In this document: positions 14,076-19,807 of the stretch, piece after piece | Position numbering within the stretch: the stretch's first letter is position 1 | How the letters are laid out: the number at the start of each line of letters is the position of its first letter | DNA from: Sphingomonadales bacterium UBA6157 | GTDB lineage: Bacteria; Pseudomonadota; Alphaproteobacteria; Sphingomonadales; Sphingomonadaceae | Reading direction: 5' to 3' | Assembly: GCA_002423025.1 (NCBI GenBank) | Contig: DIUN01000029.1 | Span: forward strand, 1 to 19,807 | Length of the DNA: 19,807 bases | Translations under genes and position numbers: made by a program | The notes under the pieces: model-generated | Databases searched by the model: none | Told to the model about the DNA's origin: nothing | Seen by the model: the letters and a program-made list of their open reading frames with translations, nothing else

Positions 14076-14139
14076 GGTCTAGCGGGCTTTTTCAGCGGTT
14101 AACACCCCCGTATACCTACGTGGTCCGGCGAGCCGTGCC

Positions 14140-15438
14140 TCAATCGACCCAGGCTTCTTCCTTCTCGGCCGCGCGCCGGTCCAGCTCGGCCCGCGTGATC
14201 TTCTCGCTCGAGGACTTGAGCTGGCCGCAGGCGGCCATGATGTCCCGCCCACGCGGCCGGCGGATCGGCGCCGAGATGCCGGCATGGAAGATGATGTCCG
14301 AAAAGGCATTCACCCGCTCCGGCGTCGAAGTCTCGTAGATCGAGCCGGGCCAGGGGTTGAACGGGATGAGGTTGACCTTGGCGGGCAGGCGATACTTGCG
14401 GATCAGCCGCACCAGCTCATGTGCATCCTCATCGCGGTCGTTCTTGTCCTTCAGCATCACATATTCAAAGGTGATGCGCCGGGCATTGTTGGCGCCGGGG
14501 TAGGCCGCGCAAGCCGAGAGCAGCTCCTCGATGCCGTATTTCTTGTTGATCGGCACGATCTCGTCGCGGATCTCCTTGGTCACGGCGTGCAGCGACACGG
14601 CGAGGTTGACGCCGATCTCGGTGCCGGCCCGCGCCATCATCGGCACGACGCCCGAGGTGGAGAGCGTGATGCGGCGCTTGGAGAGCCCCAGCCCATCCCC
14701 ATCCATCACGATCGCCAGCGCATCGCGGACATTCTCGAAATTGTAGAGCGGCTCGCCCATGCCCATCATCACGATGTTGGTGAGCATCCGGCCTTCGGAC
14801 GTGTAGTTGCTGCCGGCTTGGCCCTGCCCCGGAATCCACGGCGTATCGTCATCGTCGTTATCGTCATCATCGTCCGAAACCACCGGGCGCGGTGCCTGCG
14901 GGGCGGACGCATTGGGCCATTCGCCCAGCGCATCACGGGCGAGCATGACCTGGCCGACGATCTCGGCCGGGGTCAGGTTGCGCACCAGCTTCATGGTGCC
15001 GGTGAAGCAGAAGCGGCAGTTGAGCGTGCAGCCGACCTGCGAGGAAACGCACAGCGTGCCCCGATAGGCATCGGGAATGAACACGCATTCCGCCTCCTCG
15101 CCATCATCGAAGCGCAGCAGCCACTTGCGCGTGCCATCGGTGGAAACCTGCGCCGTAACCACTTCCGGCCGGCCGACGACAAAGTGCCTGTCGAGCAGCT
15201 CGCGCGTGTCCTTGCTGATGTTGGCAAAGGCCGAAATCTCGGTGGCGCCGCGGTGGTAGATCCAGTTCCACACCTGCGAGGCGCGCATCCGCGCCTGCTT
15301 TTCAGGGATGCCGACCTCGATCAGCGCGGCGCGCACATCCGCCTTGGAAAGGCCGAGCAAGGCGCGCTTGCCATCGGCACGGGCCGGTGCCGGCTTGCGC
15401 GGCACGGGCTTGGGGTCAACGAGTCCGGGAATCTGCAT
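14140..15438 (-). CDS. rlmN: Dual-specificity RNA methyltransferase RlmN with acidic insertion
   Basis: RlmN is a radical-SAM enzyme that adds a methyl group to C2 of A2503 in 23S rRNA and of A37 in some tRNAs. The radical cluster motif is C137-T-L-N-C141-R-F-C144. C130 in LCVSSQVGC and C404 in MAACGQL match the two catalytic cysteines of E. coli RlmN (C118 and C355). MMGMGEPLYNF (224-234), RRITLSTSGVVP (255-266), NLAVSLHAV (278-286), FEYVMLK and KVNLIPFNP are present. At 432 residues the protein is longer than most. Part of the excess is an insertion at about 176-214, with an Asp run broken by one Asn at 189-198, coded at 14848-14877, and a Gly/Gln/Ser stretch after it. It interrupts the domain between the ARDALGEWP and GRMLTNIVMMG blocks. 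The start ATG is at 15436-15438. Confidence 0.96.
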   Translation of the reverse strand: MQIPGLVDPKPVPRKPAPARADGKRALLGLSKADVRAALIEVGIPEKQARMRASQVWNWIYHRGATEISAFANISKDTRELLDRHFVVGRPEVVTAQVSTDGTRKWLLRFDDGEEAECVFIPDAYRGTLCVSSQVGCTLNCRFCFTGTMKLVRNLTPAEIVGQVMLARDALGEWPNASAPQAPRPVVSDDDDDNDDDDTPWIPGQGQAGSNYTSEGRMLTNIVMMGMGEPLYNFENVRDALAIVMDGDGLGLSKRRITLSTSGVVPMMARAGTEIGVNLAVSLHAVTKEIRDEIVPINKKYGIEELLSACAAYPGANNARRITFEYVMLKDKNDRDEDAHELVRLIRKYRLPAKVNLIPFNPWPGSIYETSTPERVNAFSDIIFHAGISAPIRRPRGRDIMAACGQLKSSSEKITRAELDRRAAEKEEAWVD

Positions 15439-15510
15439 GGCGCGGCATATAGGGGGTCAGCGCGGCAGAAGAAAGGCGGGGGTTGGGGGAGTGTGCGCGG
15501 GGAAGGAAGG

Positions 15511-15578
15511 AGCGCGGGCAAAGCCCGCGCCGTCGGACGGGTTCGGGCGGCTTGGCCGCCCGCCCCGCCGGCCGGGCT
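15511..15578 (+). repeat. 68-bp dispersed repeat, copy 1
   Basis: This 68-base block is identical, base for base, to 19536-19603. It contains two adjacent hairpins: GCGCGGGC/GCCCGCGC around AAA (15512-15530), and CGGGCGGC/GCCGCCCG around TTG (15544-15562). It lies in the 182-base gap between rlmN and the SDR gene, both of which point leftward. The gap upstream of it, 15439-15510, is purine-rich and otherwise featureless, and 15579-15620 is GC-rich with short palindromes. It looks like a REP-type intergenic element; no open frame or mobility gene is associated. Confidence 0.8.
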
Positions 15579-15620
15579 AGCGCCTGCGGGCGCGCGGCAC
15601 GCGCGCACCCGGCGCTGCGC

Positions 15621-16394
15621 CTACATCGCCGAGATGCCGCCATCCACATACAGGCCATGCCCCGTCACCATCTTGGCCTCGTCCGAAACCAGATACACCG
15701 CGGCCCAGGCCACATCGTCCGGCTCGCCCACAGCCCCCAGCGGGATCTGCTTGCCGAGCTTGGCCAGACCCTCTTCGCGGCCCAGCGCATTGGTCAGCCC
15801 GTCAAGGATCGGCGTGTCGATGAAAACCGGGTGGATGCTGTTGCAGGTGATGCCGTAGCGCTGCTTGGCGCAGTGCAGCGCAACGGACTTGGTGAGGTGG
15901 CGCACCGCCGCCTTGGCGCTGTTGTACGCCGCGCTGTTGTGCGCCGCGATCACCCCTGCGATCGAGGAGATGTTGAGGATCGAGCCGCGCACGCCGGTGG
16001 CCTTCACGGTGCGCGCCATCAGCGGCAGCGCCAGCTTGCAGCCATAAAAGACGCTGTCGAGATCGATATTGTGCACCCGGTGCCAGTCTTCAAAGCTGGT
16101 CGCCTCCACCGTGCTCCCCGCCGCGATACCGGCGTTGTTCACCAGAACATGCACGCCGCCAAAGCGCTCCTCGGCAAAGGCCAGCGCGGCTTCCCACTGC
16201 TCGGTGTTGGTCACGTCATGCCCGATGCTGGCCGCCGCATCGCCGAGCGCTTTGGCCTGCGCCGCGGCACCGGCGGCGTTGATGTCCGTCAGGATGACCC
16301 TGGCGCCCTCGTCAACAAAGCGCTGCGCCATCGCGGCACCCAGCCCCTGCGCTGCGCCCGTGATCAAAGCCACCTTGCCGGACAGACGGTTCAT
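15621..16394 (-). CDS. SDR family NAD-dependent oxidoreductase
   Basis: This 257-residue classical short-chain dehydrogenase has the cofactor loop TGAAQGLG at 12-19. D37 at the end of the second strand favours NAD over NADP. NNAG is at 86-89 and N109 in the helix. The catalytic triad is S144, Y157 and K161, with the pattern AAYNSAKAAV. The usual PG motif appears as HPVFIDTPI at 188-196, and the end reads VTGHGLYVDGG. The substrate is an alcohol or ketone that sequence alone does not fix; relatives include cyclopentanol and hydroxysteroid dehydrogenases. The ATG at 16392-16394 has GGAGAG upstream. It is divergent to a TonB-dependent receptor, with 227 bases between, so the two may serve the same imported compound (inference). 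Confidence 0.92.
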   Translation of the reverse strand: MNRLSGKVALITGAAQGLGAAMAQRFVDEGARVILTDINAAGAAAQAKALGDAAASIGHDVTNTEQWEAALAFAEERFGGVHVLVNNAGIAAGSTVEATSFEDWHRVHNIDLDSVFYGCKLALPLMARTVKATGVRGSILNISSIAGVIAAHNSAAYNSAKAAVRHLTKSVALHCAKQRYGITCNSIHPVFIDTPILDGLTNALGREEGLAKLGKQIPLGAVGEPDDVAWAAVYLVSDEAKMVTGHGLYVDGGISAM

Positions 16395-16621
16395 GCACTC
16401 TCTCCAAAGAAAATCCGCCGCACCTTGGACGCAGACGCAAGCGCCAGCAAGCTCGCCATCCGGTCAGGTCAGTTGCGCTTGCGAAATCGCACTGTGGTGT
16501 TGTGGCCACAGAACCAGACATTCACGACTTGGTATGGTGACGCCGGATTGGCCAGTGGATTCAACTGGGTTACGCTAGCGTCATATAAGCGGAAAATCCG
16601 CGATGCTTTGGGGAGTATACC
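16395..16621. promoter_or_regulatory. Divergent control region between SDR gene and TonB-dependent receptor
   Basis: TGTGGCCACA at 16501-16510 is a perfect palindrome, a plausible operator. Closer to the receptor gene, TATAAG (16584-16589) is a possible -10 with a poor -35 (TTCAAC at 16560-16565, 18-base spacer). GCGGA (16589-16593) and TCCGC (16597-16601) form a small hairpin around AAA, close to the receptor ribosome-binding site GGGGAG (16610-16615). All regulatory roles are inferred from position. Confidence 0.4.
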
Positions 16622-19324
16622 ATGAAGACCATCTGGCTCGCATCCGTTGCCGCGATCGCCTTCCCGCTCGCTCTCGCCCCTGCCATGGCGCAGACCGCCG
16701 AGACAGCGCAGGCGGACGATACCAACGCCAACAACGAAATCATCGTCACCGCCACCCGCCGCGCCCAGGTGCTCTCGGATGTGCCGATCGCGGTCAGCGC
16801 CGTCAGCGCAGAGCAGCTCCAGAACAGCGGCGGCACCGATATTCGCCAGCTCAACCAGCTGGCCCCGTCACTCCTCGTCTCCTCGGCCACCAGCGAGTCC
16901 AACGGCGCCGCCCGCATCCGCGGCATCGGCACCGTGGGGGAAAACCCCGGCCTTGAATCCTCGGTCGCGGTGTTCATCGACGGCGTTTATCGCTCGCGCA
17001 CCGGCGTCGGCCTCACCGATCTCGGCCCCCTCGAGAGCATCGAAGTGCTGCGCGGCCCGCAGGGCACGCTGTTCGGCCGCAACGCCTCGGCCGGCCTCCT
17101 CAACATCACCACCGCCAAGCCCAAGTTCGAGTTCGGCGGCACGGCTGAAGCCACCTACGGCAATTTTGACCAGATGCGCTTCATGGGCGGCCTCACCGGG
17201 CCGATCCTGGGGGACAAGGTCGCCTTCCGCATCGATGGCCTTTACAACAAGCGTGACGGCTTCCTCACCGATGTCGTCTCGGGCCGCCAGCTCGCCAACC
17301 GGGATCGCTTCCTCATCCGCGGCCAGTTGCTGCTCAAGCCATCCGACGATCTCTCGATCCGCCTGATCGGTGACTATAACCAGAAGGACGAGGAGTGCTG
17401 CGGCGCTTCCATCATCTCGCCCGTCGTCGGCCTCTCGCGCGATTCCAGCGGCAATGTCGTGCGCGGCCCGAACGGCATCCTGAACCTCGTCACCGCGCTG
17501 GGCGGCATCTACCGCACCGCCACCGATGGCAGCGCCTATGTTTATGAAACCGCACTCACGCCGGGCCGCAGCTACGATCAGGCGACGCGTGACTGGGGTG
17601 TCTCCGCCGAAATCAACTACGATATCGACAACATGACGCTGACGTCGATCACCGGCTATCGCAACTTCAAGAACAAGTCCGCACAGGATGCCGATTTCAA
17701 CAAGATCGACATTCTCTACCGCGACGATCAGGACCGTGAGTTCAAGACCTTCAGCCAGGAGCTGCGCCTGCAGGGCACGGTCTTCAACGACCGGCTCGAT
17801 TTCCTCATCGGCGGCTACTTCGCCCATGAGACGCTGTTCACGGATGACAACATCAAATACGGCGCCGATTACGAGCGCTATTACAACGGCCAGCTCGCCG
17901 GCTTCGGCACCAACCTCCAGGCCTTCGCCACCGCCGTCGGCTATGTTCCGCCCATTGGCCAGAGCCTGCTCAACGGCACCGGCATCCTGGCAGACGGCTA
18001 TTTCAAGCAGAAGAGCACAAACTATGCCCTGTTCACCCACAATGTGGTGAGCATCGTTCCGGACAAGCTGCTGCTCACCCTGGGCCTGCGCTACACCAAC
18101 GAGAAGAAGGAGCTGGAAGGCGTCTTCCGCAGCGACAACAATTTCTGCGGCGCGCTGCGCAACGGCGCGCCCTTTACCGGGCCGTTCGCTGCGCTGACAC
18201 CGTTCCGCGGCACTGTCACCAGCGTCGCCTGCGTCATAAACAACACCGCCGGCGCCGGCTTCAGCAATGGCGACCCCGGCACGGAGCGCAAGGAAGACGA
18301 GTTCACCGGCACCGCCGTTCTCTCGTTCAAGCCGATCGATGAACTGCTGACCTATGCCAGCTACTCGCGCGGCTACAAGGCCGGCGGCTTCAACCTCGAC
18401 ACCTCGGCGCTTGATGGCGTCTGCAACCCGGCGGTCGATCTCGGCAGCGCAGCAGGCGGCATCCCCTCCTGCGCCACCCGCCTCACCCGCCCGGCGCAGA
18501 CCGCCGGCAACGGTCGCCCGGAAGCCAGCGACCTGCAGTTCGCACCGGAAATCGTCGATGCCTTCGAGATCGGCGCCAAGATCGATCTGCGCGATTTCAA
18601 GCTCAACGCCGCGCTGTTCTACCAGAAGTTCAACGACTTCCAGCTCAACACCTTCAATGGCGTCAACTTTGAAGTCACCAACGTTGTTGGCTGCGCCGAT
18701 GATCTCGGTGGCAAGGATCGTGATCTCATCGCCAACAATTCGGATTGCACCGGCAAGCGCAAGGCGGGCGTGGTTACCAAGGGCGTCGAGCTCGAAGCCT
18801 TCATGTACCCGACCGACGATCTCTCCGTCAGCACGGGCATCACCTACACCGATACGAGCTACGCCAAGAACCTCGCCGGCACCAACGGCCTGTCGCTTGC
18901 CCCAACACTGTTCCAGCTGCCGGGCCAGCGGCTCTCCAACTCGTCAGCCTATGTCGTGACCGGCAGCGCCGCCTGGACGCCGCAGATCAACGATACGCTC
19001 TCGGCGCTGATGTACTTCGATTTCCGCTACATGTCGGCGCTCAACACCGGCTCGGATCTCGATGCCGAGAAGCTCCAGAAGGGCTTTGTCGTCGCCAACG
19101 CCCGTATCGGCCTCTACGGCAAGGAGCGCCGCTGGGGCATCGAGCTCTGGGCGCAGAACCTGTTCAACGAGAAGTACCAGCAGGTTGCAGCCGATGCGCC
19201 ATTGCAGGGCAGCGGCACCTTCAATGCCGTGGCCCGGAGCCTGTCCGCTACGGCAAACCAGATCTTCATCACCTTCCCGGCCGAGCCGCGGATGTATGGC
19301 GTGACGGTGCGCACGAAGTTTTAA
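16622..19324 (+). CDS. TonB-dependent outer-membrane receptor
   Basis: The 900-residue protein has a signal peptide (MKTIWLASVAAIAFPLALAPAMA, cut near residue 23). A TonB-box-like stretch NEIIVTATRR follows at about 39-48. The plug domain (about 50-165) includes IRGIGT, VFIDGVYRS, LRGPQGTLFGRNAS and GLLNI. The rest forms a beta barrel with aromatic strand ends, such as FSQELRLQGTVFNDRLDFLIGGYFAHE, TLGLRYTNEKKE and ASYSRGYKAGGFN. It closes in a terminal Phe, the usual outer-membrane insertion signal. It imports a substrate using TonB energy; the type is common in sphingomonads for complex organic compounds, and no siderophore gene is near. Eight cysteines fall as close pairs (259/260, 509/537, 601/617, 691/709), suggesting disulfide-closed loops. 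GGGGAG lies six bases before the ATG. Confidence 0.95.
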   Translation: MKTIWLASVAAIAFPLALAPAMAQTAETAQADDTNANNEIIVTATRRAQVLSDVPIAVSAVSAEQLQNSGGTDIRQLNQLAPSLLVSSATSESNGAARIRGIGTVGENPGLESSVAVFIDGVYRSRTGVGLTDLGPLESIEVLRGPQGTLFGRNASAGLLNITTAKPKFEFGGTAEATYGNFDQMRFMGGLTGPILGDKVAFRIDGLYNKRDGFLTDVVSGRQLANRDRFLIRGQLLLKPSDDLSIRLIGDYNQKDEECCGASIISPVVGLSRDSSGNVVRGPNGILNLVTALGGIYRTATDGSAYVYETALTPGRSYDQATRDWGVSAEINYDIDNMTLTSITGYRNFKNKSAQDADFNKIDILYRDDQDREFKTFSQELRLQGTVFNDRLDFLIGGYFAHETLFTDDNIKYGADYERYYNGQLAGFGTNLQAFATAVGYVPPIGQSLLNGTGILADGYFKQKSTNYALFTHNVVSIVPDKLLLTLGLRYTNEKKELEGVFRSDNNFCGALRNGAPFTGPFAALTPFRGTVTSVACVINNTAGAGFSNGDPGTERKEDEFTGTAVLSFKPIDELLTYASYSRGYKAGGFNLDTSALDGVCNPAVDLGSAAGGIPSCATRLTRPAQTAGNGRPEASDLQFAPEIVDAFEIGAKIDLRDFKLNAALFYQKFNDFQLNTFNGVNFEVTNVVGCADDLGGKDRDLIANNSDCTGKRKAGVVTKGVELEAFMYPTDDLSVSTGITYTDTSYAKNLAGTNGLSLAPTLFQLPGQRLSNSSAYVVTGSAAWTPQINDTLSALMYFDFRYMSALNTGSDLDAEKLQKGFVVANARIGLYGKERRWGIELWAQNLFNEKYQQVAADAPLQGSGTFNAVARSLSATANQIFITFPAEPRMYGVTVRTKF

Positions 19325-19339
19325 GCGCAGGGCGGCCGT

Positions 19340-19406
19340 GCGCAGCGCAAGCTGCGCGCGGACACGCGCAAGCTCGGCCAGCGAGGCGGACAGCCTCGCT
19401 GGCCGA
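19340..19406 (+). terminator. Hairpin pair after the TonB-dependent receptor
   Basis: The first hairpin is GCGCAGC/GCTGCGC (19340-19357) closed by a GCAA tetraloop. The second is a perfect 14-bp stem, 19374-19387 with 19393-19406, around five bases (GGACA). Both lie soon after the receptor stop. No T tract follows, so termination is plausible but not certain; they could instead stabilise the long receptor message or be repeat elements. Confidence 0.5.
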
Positions 19407-19421
19407 ACTCGTCTGACGCCA

Positions 19422-19440
19422 GCGCGGGCTTTGCCCGCGC
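19422..19440 (-). repeat. Partial inverted copy of the 68-bp repeat's first hairpin
   Basis: GCGCGGGC and GCCCGCGC flank TTT here; the reverse complement gives the same hairpin with AAA as found at 15512-15530 and 19537-19555. It sits 96 bases before repeat copy 2, facing it, so the two could form a larger inverted structure. Confidence 0.6.
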
Positions 19441-19462
19441 CCCTTGCTTGCTAGTTTCTCCC

Positions 19463-19490
19463 TGTCATCCCGGCGAACGCCGGGACCCAG
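19463..19490 (+). repeat. Short palindromic intergenic repeat
   Basis: TGTCATCCCGGCG, AA, CGCCGGGACCCAG: an eight-pair hairpin (19468-19475 with 19478-19485) inside the familiar TGTCATCCCGGCG...ACCCAG frame. Elements of this form recur in many alphaproteobacterial intergenic regions (established knowledge, recalled and not searched). A second short inverted pair, TTTCTTGA/TTCGAAAGAA, follows at 19492-19510. Confidence 0.55.
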
Positions 19491-19535
19491 CTTTCTTGAC
19501 TTCGAAAGAAGGGAAGAAAGGGAAGACAAAAAAGA

Positions 19536-19603
19536 AGCGCGGGCAAAGCCCGCGCCGTCGGACGGGTTCGGGCGGCTTGGCCGCCCGCCCCGCCGGCCGG
19601 GCT
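19536..19603 (+). repeat. 68-bp dispersed repeat, copy 2
   Basis: This copy is identical to 15511-15578, with the same two hairpins and the same orientation. Bases on both sides differ from copy 1, which defines the repeat edges by comparison. It occupies the 326-base gap between the receptor gene and ccmE, a stretch that otherwise holds only hairpins and no gene. Confidence 0.8.
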
Positions 19604-19650
19604 TGCGCGAGTCCGCGCGCAGCTTTTGCTGCGCTCGGCCGCGCTGCGCC

Positions 19651-19807
19651 TCACTCCACCTTCGAACTCACCTTCCGCATCGCCCCGGCAACCTCAGGCG
19701 GCATGTACTTCTCATCATGCTTCGCCAGCACCGTCTCGGCGGTGAACACGCCCGAAGCCGGGTCGATCCGCCCCTCGGCGATCACGCCCTGCCCTTCGCG
19801 GAACAGG
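19651..19807 (-). CDS. ccmE: Cytochrome c maturation protein CcmE, C-terminal part (partial)
   Basis: The last 51 codons plus a TGA stop (19651-19653) are visible; the gene starts beyond the window edge. FREGQGVIAEGRID and the stretch TVLAKHDEKYMPPEV are hallmarks of CcmE, the periplasmic, membrane-anchored haem chaperone that receives haem from CcmC/CcmD and passes it to CcmF for attachment to c-type cytochromes. The haem-binding histidine and tyrosine motifs are only partly covered: HDEKYMPPE is present, and the upstream His region lies outside. A short tail AGAMRKVSSKVE follows the motif. The rest of the ccm operon is expected beyond the window edge (inference). Confidence 0.92.
   Translation of the reverse strand, partial: LFREGQGVIAEGRIDPASGVFTAETVLAKHDEKYMPPEVAGAMRKVSSKVE

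Noticed and set aside
14848..14877. GAT/GAC triplet repeat as a CRISPR-like or microsatellite element
   Set aside because: It lies in frame inside rlmN and encodes the acidic run; there are no spaced repeats.
14284..15858. A 524-codon open frame on the plus strand opposite rlmN
   Set aside because: Its product is His/Arg/Gly-rich with no recognisable domain, and rlmN on the other strand is complete with all catalytic cysteines. Long antisense frames are expected in GC-rich coding DNA.
16868..18040. A 390-codon minus-strand frame opposite the TonB-dependent receptor
   Set aside because: Ala/Glu/Asp/Val-rich shadow of a clear receptor gene, without a motif or ribosome-binding site.

Overview
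The window reads as chromosome from a GC-rich alphaproteobacterium, most likely of the Sphingomonadales. The reasons are the co-directional run yggT / DUF167 / folD / marC, a 900-residue TonB-dependent receptor, an alphaproteobacterial-type etfA tail and ccmE tail, and short GC-rich palindromic intergenic repeats of the kind common in sphingomonads. The species cannot be named from the sequence alone. Most genes are ordinary, tightly packed chromosomal genes, often with 4-base stop/start overlaps.

Layout. 1-142 is the end of etfA, closed by a good intrinsic terminator (157-196). About 200-1345 is a conspicuous AT-rich islet with two divergent orphan genes: a 186-residue protein with a ParB/sulfiredoxin-like tail motif (inference), and a 103-residue zinc-ribbon protein. 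A TacA/TacT-type (DUF1778 plus GNAT) toxin-antitoxin operon follows (1484-2304), then a gene-poor stretch with a tRNA-3'-end-like scrap (2305-2657). Together, 197-2657 looks like an accessory insertion.

2658-7235 returns to core genes: a periplasmic cupin; argB and a 3-hydroxybutyryl-CoA dehydrogenase on the minus strand; then yggT, DUF167, folD and marC on the plus strand, each start overlapping or abutting the previous stop. 7246-11440 is a glycosylation locus with two GT2-GtrA cassettes facing away from each other and a third GT2. These are the kind of enzymes that load a polyprenyl-phosphate lipid with a sugar and move it across the inner membrane for surface glycan decoration. The final transferase is not in the window.

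11504-15438 carries argG, cfa and rlmN, all on the minus strand. RlmN has an acidic Asp-rich insertion inside its radical-SAM domain. An SDR oxidoreductase (minus) and the TonB-dependent receptor (plus) are divergent at 15621-19324. A perfect 68-bp repeat flanks this pair (15511-15578 and 19536-19603), along with other hairpins. The window ends in the 3' part of ccmE on the minus strand.

No CRISPR array, complete tRNA, rRNA, transposase, integrase or origin was seen. The strongest candidates for something undescribed are the AT-rich orphan gene pair, the RlmN acidic insertion, and the mirrored GT2-GtrA locus. None proves a new system from sequence alone.
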